A stretch of 55,235 bases of DNA. It comes from Clostridia bacterium (GTDB lineage Bacteria; Bacillota; Clostridia; Acetivibrionales; JAFADI01). Below, piece by piece: positions 35,303 to 44,131 of this stretch. The notes under the pieces are model-generated. The model was given only the letters and a program-made list of their open reading frames with translations, searched no databases and was not told the origin of the DNA. Within the stretch, counting starts at the first letter, position 1; each line of letters opens with the position of its first letter. The position numbers and the translations under genes were made by a program. The stretch spans positions 1-55,235 of the forward strand of contig JAOAAU010000010.1 in the NCBI GenBank assembly GCA_026418695.1, in the 5' to 3' direction.

Positions 35303-36598
35303 ATGAGCATGCAAGAACTGGCGCGTCAGGTGAAGGAAGCCTCACGGGGTCTGGCGGCGCTGAAGTCCGATGTCAAGAACAATGCCTTGGCTAAAATCGC
35401 TGAAGCATTAAATCATAGAAAAGATGAAGTCATCAAAGCCAATCAGGAAGACCTGAAAAGGAGTGAAGAGGAAAAGCTTGCTTCTCCGCTGTTGAAACGA
35501 TTGAAATTTGATGATAAAAAGATCGCGGATGTTGTGGATGGAATCTACAGTTTGATCAAGCTGGAAGAACCTGTTGGGAAGACTCTGCTTTCAACAGAGA
35601 TGGACAATGGCTTGGAGCTCTATAGGGTTACCTGCCCCATCGGGGTATTGGGAATCATTTTTGAGTCCAGACCCGATGCTTTGGTACAGATATCCACCTT
35701 ATGCTTGAAGAGCGGAAATGCAGTCCTGCTGAAGGGCGGTTCTGAAGCAAGGGAAACCAATAGGATATTGGCGGACATTATTGCAGAAACTACTGAAAAG
35801 GCAGGAATTCCGAAGGGCTGGATTCAATTGATTGAGACGCGGGCAGATGTCAACGAAATGCTGAAAATGGATGCCTGCATTGACCTGATCATCCCTAGAG
35901 GCTCTAATGAGTTTGTACGATACATCATGGATCATTCCAACATTCCTGTCATGGGGCATGCAGATGGCATATGCCACTGTTATGTAGACGAAAAAGCCGA
36001 TATAGAGATGGCTGTGAAGATTGTTGTGGATTCCAAGACCCAGTATGTTGCGGTTTGTAACGCTACAGAGACCCTTCTGGTTCATGAAGGTACGGCAAAA
36101 GAATTCCTGCCCTTGCTTAAAAAAGCTTTGGATGATAAAAACGTGGAGCTTGTCGGATGTCCTAGAACACAGGAAATCATTCCTGTCGGCGCTGCGTCGG
36201 AAGAGGACTGGAAGACGGAATATCTGGATTATAAATTGTCCATCAAAATTGTGAGCAGCCTGGAGGAAGCGATTAATCATATCAACACCTACGGTTCGGG
36301 TCATACGGATACAATTATCACCGGAAACAGTGAGACTGCGCAAGGTTTCATGGATCTGGTGGATTCCGGCAATGTATTCTGGAACTGTTCCACAAGGTTT
36401 AGTGACGGGTTCAAGTATGGCTTTGGAGCAGAAGTCGGTATCAGTACAAGCAAACTTCATGCAAGAGGGCCTGTGGGTCTGGAAGGCTTGTTAAGCTACA
36501 AGTACAAGTTGATTGGGAATGGTCAGATCGTTGAAGAATACGCGAATAAGACAAAAACTTTTACACACAAAAAGATCAACGGAGATTGTCCTATGTAA
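35303..36598 (+). CDS. proA: glutamate-5-semialdehyde dehydrogenase (gamma-glutamyl phosphate reductase)
   Basis: A 431-residue ALDH-superfamily enzyme of the ProA family. GVLGIIFESRPD, GNAVLLKGGSEA, DLIIPRGSNEFV and the catalytic Cys252 in VAVCNATETLL are all present. It reduces gamma-glutamyl phosphate with NADPH to the semialdehyde in proline synthesis. No proB or proC is adjacent, which is unusual for a gene normally paired with proB. A terminator follows. The C-terminal 15 residues extend slightly past the usual end. Confidence 0.96.
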   Translation: MSMQELARQVKEASRGLAALKSDVKNNALAKIAEALNHRKDEVIKANQEDLKRSEEEKLASPLLKRLKFDDKKIADVVDGIYSLIKLEEPVGKTLLSTEMDNGLELYRVTCPIGVLGIIFESRPDALVQISTLCLKSGNAVLLKGGSEARETNRILADIIAETTEKAGIPKGWIQLIETRADVNEMLKMDACIDLIIPRGSNEFVRYIMDHSNIPVMGHADGICHCYVDEKADIEMAVKIVVDSKTQYVAVCNATETLLVHEGTAKEFLPLLKKALDDKNVELVGCPRTQEIIPVGAASEEDWKTEYLDYKLSIKIVSSLEEAINHINTYGSGHTDTIITGNSETAQGFMDLVDSGNVFWNCSTRFSDGFKYGFGAEVGISTSKLHARGPVGLEGLLSYKYKLIGNGQIVEEYANKTKTFTHKKINGDCPM

Positions 36599-36622
36599 TC
36601 AGGATAATGAGGATAAAATAGA

Positions 36623-36675
36623 TAAAGCTCCATCGCTGAACGAAGCATTGAGTCAGGGGATGGGGCTTTATTTTG
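36623..36675 (+). terminator. intrinsic terminator after proA
   Basis: TAAAGCTCCATC pairs with GATGGGGCTTTA (one wobble) around a long loop, followed by TTTTG. Confidence 0.75.
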
Positions 36676-36850
36676 TTGAAACATTTATAAATGTATGTCT
36701 TTCTCTGTTACACAGAAAAAGGCTTTATTTCGATTAGTTAGAGAAAGAGAGCAGGGAAGTTTACCAGGATGATGCCAAAAGTGTACATAATGTATTATAA
36801 TAACAGTAATATTAGTATAATAAAAACGGTTTTTAGGGGCTAAACATCGC

Positions 36851-37789
36851 ATGAAACATTTGATTTTCTTTTACCATATAGCGGCATTTCTTGTTGGAAT
36901 GACAGTTGTTATAGCATCTGCAGCAGCGTATCTGAAATTTAGAAAGCCTGTATTCAAGAATTATGGTCTTTTTGTGATCTCCCTTTCGTTTTTCATGATG
37001 GATCAGACGGGTGCAGCCTATAAGCTGGTGAGTCTGGTAGGCGACAGATATACCGATATTCTTTTGAAGCTGCTTTCTGCTGTAGGATACGCTATCATGA
37101 CCTATTCACTTCCCCGGTTCATGCATGATATTTTTGGAGATGAAATGGATGAAAAGAGGAAGGATCTGTTTTCCATCCTGGCACTGGTCTTACCTGTCTC
37201 CGCGGTGATTTTATATTACACTATGGCGCTCTGGGTGGTAGCAATCCTGGTCTTTAATGGGATTTTAATTGGAACCGTCGTCTATGCCGGGTGGGTTGTT
37301 CAAAAGAATGCCGGAACGCTTCAGGACTCTACAAAAAGAGATATTATAAAGCGATTCAAAGTATTGACTTTGACAGGGATCCCCTTCATTCTCCTGGACA
37401 TGGTCGTTGAAAAGATGCCGGTTGTCGGGAGTTATTTCCCTTATGGGATTTTCGCTGTACCTACGTTTTATCTGCTGTGGAATTCGCTAACGCTTTATTA
37501 TGCTTTTAAGTATTTTGATTCGGATAAATTCTCCTCTGAGGAGCTCAAGAACAACACTTCGGAGAATGATGGAGAAACAGCAATGAACGCTTTTGCTGAA
37601 AGGTATGGGATTACCAGCAGGGAAAAGGAAGTAGTAGCGTTGATCTCAAAGGGCTTAAGCTATAACAGGATTTGCGAGGAACTGGTCATCTCAATGCCGA
37701 CCGTGAAAAGCCATGTGTATAATATTTATCAAAAAACCGGCGTAAAAAATAGAATCGAACTAATCAACAAGATAAAGGATCCAAGATGA
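36851..37789 (+). CDS. membrane-anchored LuxR-type transcriptional regulator
   Basis: A 312-residue protein with about seven hydrophobic helices in residues 5-220 and a C-terminal LuxR/GerE helix-turn-helix at about 251-310 (YGITSREKEVVALISKGLS, EELVISMPTVKSHVYNIYQKTGVKNR). A DNA-binding domain tethered to a seven-helix sensor suggests direct one-component signalling from the membrane. The ligand is unknown. ATG 36851 has a weak AGGGG site. It is convergent with the hydrolase gene. Confidence 0.85.
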   Translation: MKHLIFFYHIAAFLVGMTVVIASAAAYLKFRKPVFKNYGLFVISLSFFMMDQTGAAYKLVSLVGDRYTDILLKLLSAVGYAIMTYSLPRFMHDIFGDEMDEKRKDLFSILALVLPVSAVILYYTMALWVVAILVFNGILIGTVVYAGWVVQKNAGTLQDSTKRDIIKRFKVLTLTGIPFILLDMVVEKMPVVGSYFPYGIFAVPTFYLLWNSLTLYYAFKYFDSDKFSSEELKNNTSENDGETAMNAFAERYGITSREKEVVALISKGLSYNRICEELVISMPTVKSHVYNIYQKTGVKNRIELINKIKDPR

Positions 37790-37820
37790 AATTCAAAGAA
37801 TGTCCGGGAAAACCATGCGC

Positions 37821-38429
37821 TTATTTATTTAAACATGAGTGCAAAAAGCTATCGACAATGGACAATGATTGATTATGAGATTCTTTGCAATAGTGTTTGG
37901 CAAAGGGATCACTAAACCCATGCCGACCTTGTAAAACATGCACTTCAACATTTCTCTTAACTTCTAATGCTGGGATCAATGCTTTAACATCAAAGGAAGT
38001 TTCTTCGTCCGGGAAGATTAGAAGCGTCGGAATCTCCGGATCAATATCCACGTAATCTCGAATCCGGGAGCCGTAATAAGCAATAATTCCGTCACACCTT
38101 ACACTTTTGCTGCTCAGCAGCCAGGCTGTGGTGGCGCCAATACTGAAACCCAATATGAAAACCTTTTTATACTTCGTGCTGTACAATGACAAACAATCCA
38201 TCACTTGAGATTTGGCGGAGCTAAAACCAATGGTGGCTTTAAAGTTGCTATATGCCTGGGCTTCATCAGCATAATCAAAAACTTGATCTTCTCCCAGTAG
38301 ATTCGGGCACATCACATCAAAGCCGTTGCTTGAATAGTGTGTACATACAGCAAGCATATGCCGGTTGATGCCATAAATCTCATGTAAAACGATTATTAAA
38401 TTGTCATGGCCATGGATAAAGTTTATCAA
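37821..38429 (-). CDS. dienelactone hydrolase-like alpha/beta hydrolase
   Basis: A 202-residue alpha/beta hydrolase. The nucleophile elbow GFSIG has Ser96, the acid is probably D141 in FPDEET, and the base is H170 in GRHGFSDPF, the usual triad order of dienelactone hydrolases. A short N-terminal strand region LIIVLHEIYGIN holds the conserved Glu/Gly of the oxyanion side. GAGGG lies 5 nt before TTG 38429; GTG 38441 lacks a ribosome binding site. The substrate is unknown. Confidence 0.78.
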   Translation of the reverse strand: MINFIHGHDNLIIVLHEIYGINRHMLAVCTHYSSNGFDVMCPNLLGEDQVFDYADEAQAYSNFKATIGFSSAKSQVMDCLSLYSTKYKKVFILGFSIGATTAWLLSSKSVRCDGIIAYYGSRIRDYVDIDPEIPTLLIFPDEETSFDVKALIPALEVKRNVEVHVLQGRHGFSDPFAKHYCKESHNQSLSIVDSFLHSCLNK

Positions 38430-38675
38430 GGTAACCCTCACAGTGAAAATAATTTTTCAAAAAAGTAAATATTTCTTCTTCCAGTATACTTTGAAACAAC
38501 CAAACGAGCAAGCTGCCATCAGTAATACGCCATGGAGCGAACAGGCTTGAAATCGGCATTTCATACAAAAGTATGAGGCGCATTTTCGCCAAATTCAACC
38601 CTTTTCCCGATGGTTTTAATCCCTTTTCGAAGGTAAGATGAAGTCATATTTCAAATTCCTGGGGGGGTCATTTCC

Positions 38676-39410
38676 ATGACGGCAGCACAAAAAATTAGAA
38701 AAACTATTTTATTCTTTTTATTCTTGTTGTTTCCTGCATACTACAACTATCTATCCCCGATGTTGATTGTTGAGGGTGCATGGCAGGGAATTGCTGTAGC
38801 AAGCTTGCTTTTTTGGTCTTTTTTCTTCATCACTTCATTATTCATTGGAAGAGCTGGATGCTCCTACTTTTGCCCTCTTGGTGCGGTTCAGACGATAAAG
38901 CATCACGCAGGAGGGGATCAGTATAAAAAGGTCAAATACCTTTCCATTGCCAAATATGTTCTATTTATATTTTGGGTAGTCCCAATCGTATTGGGAATTA
39001 TTAGTGCAGGAGGCGTTTACAAGATCGATCTCTTATATAATTCATCCATACTTTCGGTGGATAGTATGGAAGCATTGATCAGGTTTTATATCGTTCTCTC
39101 ACTGCCGCTCATATTTGCATACTTATTTGGCAAAATGGGATTCTGCCACTACTTCTGTCCGTTTTCCGTATTGAATATCCTTGGAACGAGAATAAAGAGG
39201 ATTCTAAAAATCCCGTCACTGCATCTGTCCTGTAATAAGTCAAGCTGTTCAGATTGTAAACAGTGTGATAGGGTGTGCCCAATGGATATAAGGGTTTCTG
39301 AAGAAGTAAAAAACGGACGGGTGGAAAACTCATCCTGCATTCTGTGCGGAGAGTGCTCAGCAGCCTGCAAATCAAGTGTTTTGAAAAGAAAGTTCGGGAG
39401 GGAAGCGTAA
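38676..39410 (+). CDS. membrane 4Fe-4S ferredoxin-type protein, NapH-like
   Basis: A 244-residue protein with about five helices and two repeated membrane-border motifs, CSYFCPLGA (near residue 62) and CHYFCPFSV (near 158), typical of the NapH/YccM/CcoG group. The C-terminal ferredoxin part has two clusters: C-x4-C-x2-C-x2-C-x3-CP and C-x2-C-x2-C-x3-C. It should carry electrons at the membrane. The stop is directly followed by the ATG of a small membrane protein, its likely partner. Confidence 0.85.
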   Translation: MTAAQKIRKTILFFLFLLFPAYYNYLSPMLIVEGAWQGIAVASLLFWSFFFITSLFIGRAGCSYFCPLGAVQTIKHHAGGDQYKKVKYLSIAKYVLFIFWVVPIVLGIISAGGVYKIDLLYNSSILSVDSMEALIRFYIVLSLPLIFAYLFGKMGFCHYFCPFSVLNILGTRIKRILKIPSLHLSCNKSSCSDCKQCDRVCPMDIRVSEEVKNGRVENSSCILCGECSAACKSSVLKRKFGREA

Positions 39411-39776
39411 ATGAAGGGGAAAATCAAGAGCCTCTATCACGGCATTACTTTTGAATATATTGAAAGGGATAAGGAAAACTGGCTTGAAATTGCCATACAG
39501 CTGGTCGGCATATTTGTCAGTGTCCTGATTATTGCATATGCAGCTATGGCTGGCTTTACAATGAGCAACCTGGACAAATACGCGTTTGTTTATGAAGACC
39601 GCACACTGCTCAAGATGATGTCGGTGATTTCATTGATCGTCAACATACTTTTTCCGTTTATGCTGGTTTCCCTGGTTTTTGCATGGAAAAAAAGCTATTG
39701 GAGCTTCTATGACAGGGTGGTGTATTCCATCGAAACGCTTGTGGCGATAGGAATGATCCTATATGTTCATGGTTAA
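39411..39776 (+). CDS. small membrane protein coupled to the 4Fe-4S protein
   Basis: A 121-residue protein with three predicted helices (about residues 25-48, 66-90 and 104-119) and a positively charged start. The ATG touches the stop of the 4Fe-4S gene (TAAATG), so the two are translationally coupled. No family was recognised. Its size and position suggest a quinone-side or assembly subunit, which is inference. Confidence 0.7.
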   Translation: MKGKIKSLYHGITFEYIERDKENWLEIAIQLVGIFVSVLIIAYAAMAGFTMSNLDKYAFVYEDRTLLKMMSVISLIVNILFPFMLVSLVFAWKKSYWSFYDRVVYSIETLVAIGMILYVHG

Positions 39777-40136
39777 GTAAATATTGACAGTAAAAGCATT
39801 AGTGAGAATATATCCGGCTGATTAATTGCATTACTCTTCAATTAATTAGTTGATCGGAATTAGTTGGTATATATGGACTAAAAACAAATATGTTCAAAAA
39901 GAGTGTGTAAAATCGATGATTTTACACACTCTTTTTTTAGAAAGGATGTTTGCGATGGAACTTTTCTTTCACCGGGAGCGTCTATTGAATCAATAAGTCA
40001 AATATGGTATATTTAGGAAATGAGTAATGACTGATCTGGACATGGTAAAGGTATTTCAGAGGCCTGTACCGTGAGATAAGCAAGCCTTCTAAGATATGCC
40101 GTGTGATGAACGTATTAGTGAGAGGAGAGTTTTTGC
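39777..40136. other. gene-less stretch with terminator
   Basis: About 360 bases without a gene. It contains a TTGACA at 39784-39789 without a well-spaced -10 box, the strong terminator at 39896-39938, and the GAGGAGAG site of the next gene. Nothing else was recognised. Confidence 0.4.
39896..39938. terminator. long perfect hairpin terminator
   Basis: A 19-bp stem (39896-39914 with 39918-39936), core GAGTGTGTAAAATC/GATTTTACACACTC, with loop GAT. It is flanked by A5 on the left and T7 on the right. It can act in both directions. Confidence 0.95.
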
Positions 40137-41135
40137 GTGAAAAGGATTATATCCCGGTTTTCTATAATCATGATAATCATATGTTTTTTATCTGCCTGCA
40201 GTAATTCTCAGCAGATTCCCCAAAATGATTCAGTACAAAAAAGTGAAATAAAGACAGAGGCCAAGGCGGAAGCAAAAGCCGGAACTGCTGTTGAGGCAAA
40301 ACCTGAATTGAAGGCAGAAAAACAGCCTGTAAAGGAATATCATTTTTCAAAGGACCTGTTTTCCAAAGTGGATGGCTCAACCGCAACAATTCCATTGTCC
40401 GAGGGCATCGCAGAATACCTGCTGGAGCTTAAAAAACCGGAAGTAAAAAAACTGGTCAGACACAACACAACGCACAATGCCTATGTAAACCTGGTTGAAG
40501 GAAATGCGGATATTATTCTGGTTACAGAACCATCGGATGAGGAGTTTAAACTGGCGAAGGATAAAAACATTGAGCTTGATGTTATTCCGGTTGTCAAAGA
40601 TGCCTTTGTTTTTCTTGTGAATACGAAGAATCCTGTAGATTCTTTGAAACTTAAGGAGATTCAGGGCATCTATCAGGGGAAAATCAAAAAGTGGAGTGAG
40701 GTCGGCGGAAACAATCTGGAGATCATCCCGTATCAACGACCCAAAAACTCAGGCAGCCAGACCAGCATGGAAAACATTGTGATGAAAGGCCTCAAGCTGA
40801 TGGATGCACCTAAGGAACTCAAACCGGAGGCGATGGAAGGGCTGATAGAAAAGGTTGCTGGGTATGACAATTCAGAAAGAGCCCTGGGATATTCGGTATA
40901 TTACTATGCGCACACGATGTACTCTAAAAATACAATTAAACTGATTGGGGTAGATGGTATAAAGCCGGATAAAGAAACCATCATGAGCGGGAAGTATCCA
41001 CTGACAAGTGCTTATTATGCTGTTTTGAGAAAAAATGAACCTGCAAACTCGCCTGCAAGGCAGCTTCTTGAATGGCTGCTGAGCGATGAGGGGCAGATTT
41101 TGGCAGAGAAATGCGGATATATTCGGGTGAAATAG
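40137..41135 (+). CDS. PstS-like substrate-binding lipoprotein
   Basis: A 332-residue lipoprotein (lipobox LSAC, Cys21). A Lys/Glu/Ala-rich linker covers about residues 35-66. The rest is a PBP-like domain related to phosphate-binding PstS: it has the IQGIYQGKIKKWSEVGG and SGSQTSMENIVMKG segments that correspond to the hinge and ligand loop. No permease genes are nearby, so it may be a sensor or adhesion-type binding protein rather than a transporter part. It starts with GTG 40137 behind GAGGAGAG. Confidence 0.8.
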   Translation: MKRIISRFSIIMIIICFLSACSNSQQIPQNDSVQKSEIKTEAKAEAKAGTAVEAKPELKAEKQPVKEYHFSKDLFSKVDGSTATIPLSEGIAEYLLELKKPEVKKLVRHNTTHNAYVNLVEGNADIILVTEPSDEEFKLAKDKNIELDVIPVVKDAFVFLVNTKNPVDSLKLKEIQGIYQGKIKKWSEVGGNNLEIIPYQRPKNSGSQTSMENIVMKGLKLMDAPKELKPEAMEGLIEKVAGYDNSERALGYSVYYYAHTMYSKNTIKLIGVDGIKPDKETIMSGKYPLTSAYYAVLRKNEPANSPARQLLEWLLSDEGQILAEKCGYIRVK

Positions 41136-41147
41136 GGGATTTGAATC

Positions 41148-42683
41148 ATGAAAAGTAAACTGAGTCTTATTCTGATACTGTCTCTTTGTATGGTGATTGT
41201 TGCTTCCTGCTCGGAACAGCCGAAGGGTACAAATGAGAAGACTCCAGTTCCTACGGAAACAAGCCTGCCTGCAGATGAGAAGCCTGCTCAGAGTGTGAAA
41301 GAGGAAGCGAAGATTGAAAAAAAACAGGAGGCTCCGCAGCCGGAAGTTAAGTTCAAACCGGTACCGCCTAAAAGATACTTGCTCGTCAATGGGATTCAAG
41401 TGGAACCCAAGAGCACTGTAAAAGAACTGCCCAATATGAATCTGCGGATTGAGTGTCCTGAAATCAAGGGGCTTTTGAATAAAAGGGTCCAGGATCAGCT
41501 GAATAAGGAATTTCTTGAGGAATCCCAAAAGTTTCTGAAAAAACCGGTTCCATCAAAAATTGATGTCAATAAGAAACCGGCGGGTCAGGATTACCGTTTT
41601 GAAAAATGGTACAGCTTCGGCGTTAATGCCAATTATAATAATGTTTTATCACTGAATGTATATTACAGTGAAGCTTATGGTCCGGATTTCAATGAAAGCA
41701 AAGTAATTCCTGTACTCTATGAACTTAAAACTGGGAAAAAACTTGGGATCCAAGACCTCTTTGTGGAAGGGGTCGATGGTATTAAAATGGTGAATGAACA
41801 GATTACCTGCCAGATCCTGCAGGAAAACCAGGAAGAGATGGCACTCTGCAAGCCTTTTGAAGGAATATTCCCGGATCAGCGTTTTTTCCTCACTGATACT
41901 ATGCTCTTCATCCTATTTGATGAGCGGAGTACAGAGTTCGTCTATCCCAATTTTCAAATAGGGATTCCGTTGGAGAAGTTCAACGGAGCGATCAATATCT
42001 TTGATAAGTATGCAAATACAAGGGAAAAGATATATGCCAGGGAGAAGCTGGATAAAAAAATGCTTCCTTCATCAATTAAGGCAAGGATGGGCGTTGTTAA
42101 TGAGCATAAGCCTCAGTACAATATCTGGGTCTATAGTGCTCAGTTCCAAAATGTTCCTAGCAAAGAACTTGAGAAAAAGCTGAATTCCATATTTAATGCA
42201 GCTGTTGATTTGAACAGGTTCAGAAAGGATGCGGTCAAGGCATATCAGACCTCAAAGGAAAAACAACCCTCCCAAAGAGTCCGGAATATTGAAGTCCGGG
42301 CAAACTTTGGAGATATCCTGTCCATCACCATGTTTGATTCCGAAAATCTTGACGGGAAGATCATTTTTGAAGACAGAAAGTACTTCTGTTTCAATACGAA
42401 AACCGGCAAGCAGATGGAGCTCAAGGACTTATTCAACAAGGATGCGGATTACATAAAGATCATAAAGGAAATCATGCTAAAGCAATCAGGGGAAAGGAAC
42501 ATACCCCACCAGGATATAGAAAAACTCGATTCGACATTGGATAAGGCAAGGTTTTTATTGGATGAAGGCGGTCTGATGATTAGTTTCAAGCCGGGAGATT
42601 TATCACCGGAGATCAGGGATGAAATGCAGTTCTATTTTAGTATTGAGGAACTGAAGCAGGAAAACCTCAGCATTTTTAACTAA
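41148..42683 (+). CDS. lipoprotein with two DUF3298/RsiV-like repeats
   Basis: A 511-residue lipoprotein (signal ends VASC, Cys21) with a Pro/Glu/Lys-rich linker at about 25-80. Two similar halves follow: YELKTGKKLGIQDLFVEGVDGIKMVNE in the first and FNTKTGKQMELKDLFNKDADYIKIIKE in the second. This is the hallmark of DUF3298-type extracytoplasmic domains. It begins 12 nt after the PstS-like lipoprotein gene, so the two are co-expressed and share the same linker style. The function is unknown. Confidence 0.75.
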   Translation: MKSKLSLILILSLCMVIVASCSEQPKGTNEKTPVPTETSLPADEKPAQSVKEEAKIEKKQEAPQPEVKFKPVPPKRYLLVNGIQVEPKSTVKELPNMNLRIECPEIKGLLNKRVQDQLNKEFLEESQKFLKKPVPSKIDVNKKPAGQDYRFEKWYSFGVNANYNNVLSLNVYYSEAYGPDFNESKVIPVLYELKTGKKLGIQDLFVEGVDGIKMVNEQITCQILQENQEEMALCKPFEGIFPDQRFFLTDTMLFILFDERSTEFVYPNFQIGIPLEKFNGAINIFDKYANTREKIYAREKLDKKMLPSSIKARMGVVNEHKPQYNIWVYSAQFQNVPSKELEKKLNSIFNAAVDLNRFRKDAVKAYQTSKEKQPSQRVRNIEVRANFGDILSITMFDSENLDGKIIFEDRKYFCFNTKTGKQMELKDLFNKDADYIKIIKEIMLKQSGERNIPHQDIEKLDSTLDKARFLLDEGGLMISFKPGDLSPEIRDEMQFYFSIEELKQENLSIFN

Positions 42684-42694
42684 TGAGAAGCAGG

Positions 42695-42735
42695 AAACGC
42701 CAACCCCGTCATGACGGAGTTGGCGTTTAAAAATA
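42695..42735. terminator. hairpin between convergent genes
   Basis: AAACGCCAAC and GTTGGCGTTT enclose a second stem CCGTC/GACGG, with one C-A mismatch between them. It separates the lipoprotein operon from the convergent small membrane protein. The T-run is short on both strands. Confidence 0.7.
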
Positions 42736-42741
42736 TAGACA

Positions 42742-43068
42742 TTAAGCGGAAATCTTTTGCTTGAGGATTAAAAGGACTTTAAACAGTAAAAACCCAACAA
42801 GCAATACAACACAGTATTTCAAGAGGAAGGGCTCATTCATGCACTTGTACCAGAATCTGTTCAGGCTGCTGATCATCGGGTAGCCATGCAAAACCACCTT
42901 CCACAGCCAGATGACGATCCATACAAAAGCAGTCATCGGAACATTGAAGGCAAGCCCTCGAAAGAACCTGTAAAGGCTCCTGCCGGGAATGCTTAGTCCG
43001 GGCATTTCATACATGAACTCCATGATGAACCCTGGGATAATGAAAAGCAATACAATCAGAACACTCAT
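42742..43068 (-). CDS. small membrane protein of unknown family
   Basis: A 108-residue protein with three hydrophobic segments (about residues 2-20, 44-62 and 82-102) separated by short basic loops. AGGAGGTG is 6 nt before ATG 43068; the longer reading to 43119 lacks a site. The motif IIPGFIMEFMYEMPGL near the start was not matched to a known domain. It lies beside the glycan locus but is separated by 116 nt from the epimerase gene, in the same direction. Confidence 0.65.
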   Translation of the reverse strand: MSVLIVLLFIIPGFIMEFMYEMPGLSIPGRSLYRFFRGLAFNVPMTAFVWIVIWLWKVVLHGYPMISSLNRFWYKCMNEPFLLKYCVVLLVGFLLFKVLLILKQKISA

Positions 43069-43184
43069 AGTTTCACCTCCTATCCTTATGTAGTTTGAGG
43101 TGGAATCCTCTTGACTCATAAAGTGATTGCTGAAAAGTGCTAAATAATAAATAAAGAATGATTTACAGAAAATAATACTTCTGG

Positions 43185-44102
43185 TTAACGGTTATAACCT
43201 AATGCAGCAGAGAATTTGATCAAGCCCTCGGAAATACTGTATCTAGGGGACCAGTTAAGGTGTTTGCGTGCTTTTGTATTGTTTAAAACACTTGCATAAA
43301 TATCACCGGGAGCAGCTTCGGAATATATGGTTTCTGTGGTTTTCCCCGTTATGTGGGCCAGCTCCCCTAGCAGTTCATTGATTGAAGTGCTTGTATTGGT
43401 ACTGATATTGAATACATCATTTTCCCCGTGGTGTAATGCTGCGATGTTGGCTGAAACAATATCGTCCACATAGATAAAATCTCTGGTTTGATTTCCATCT
43501 CCAAAGACTTCAAGGTTCATGCCATTGAGCAGCCTTTTCAGAAAAATGGAGATGACACCGCCTTCAGCTTTGGAATCCTGACGGGGACCATAGACATTTG
43601 AGTAGCGGAGAATGGAATAATTCAAACCATAGTTCCTTTGATAGGCCTTGATGTATAATTCCGGAACATACTTGGAGATCCCATAGTTCGATTGGGGGAA
43701 AATCATATGGGCTTCATCGACAGGCAGATACAAAGGAGTGCCGTAGACAGCTGCTGAGGAGGAGTATATGATTTTCTTCACCTGATACTTTCTGCAGCAT
43801 TCCAGCAGCTTTATACTTCCTACAATATTTGAACAGCAATCTGTTACAGGATCCAATTGTGAATTGCCAACGCTGGCTTGAGCAGCCAGATGCAGGACAT
43901 ATTGGGGCCTCTCCCTTTCAAATAGGTTGTGAATATTATCCTTGAATAGATCCGCTTCATAAAATGTTGAATTTGGATTCAGGTTTTCTGTTTTTCCGGC
44001 AGACAAATTGTCTAAAACCACAGTTTCATGCCCCAGGCCTACCAGCCGATCCACAATATGCGAGCCGATAAAGCCGGCGCCCCCTGTTACAAAAATCTTC
44101 AT
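43185..44102 (-). CDS. NAD-dependent nucleotide-sugar epimerase/dehydratase (UDP-glucose 4-epimerase-like)
   Basis: A 305-residue extended-SDR enzyme: GGAGFIGSH at the N-terminus, SSSAAVYG holding the catalytic Ser, YGISK with the Tyr-Lys pair, and the VYGPRQ and GDGNQTRDFIYVDDI sugar-binding regions. The closest common activity is UDP-glucose/UDP-GlcNAc 4-epimerase, but the exact sugar cannot be told. GGAGG lies 8 nt before ATG 44102. It follows the Wzz-like gene by 29 nt in one minus-strand operon. Confidence 0.9.
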   Translation of the reverse strand: MKIFVTGGAGFIGSHIVDRLVGLGHETVVLDNLSAGKTENLNPNSTFYEADLFKDNIHNLFERERPQYVLHLAAQASVGNSQLDPVTDCCSNIVGSIKLLECCRKYQVKKIIYSSSAAVYGTPLYLPVDEAHMIFPQSNYGISKYVPELYIKAYQRNYGLNYSILRYSNVYGPRQDSKAEGGVISIFLKRLLNGMNLEVFGDGNQTRDFIYVDDIVSANIAALHHGENDVFNISTNTSTSINELLGELAHITGKTTETIYSEAAPGDIYASVLNNTKARKHLNWSPRYSISEGLIKFSAALGYNR

Positions 44103-44131
44103 ATGCAAAGCCTCCTTTTCCCGGGCTCACC

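Noticed and set aside
35699..36460. 253-codon antisense frame over proA
   Set aside because: Shadow of proA; no motif or start signal.
39784..39814. Promoter starting with TTGACA before the terminator
   Set aside because: No -10 box at a normal spacing; the nearest candidates are 16 or 19 nt away with poor matches.
40872..41528. 218-codon antisense frame over the lipoprotein junction
   Set aside because: It crosses two real genes in the opposite direction and has the composition of a shadow frame.
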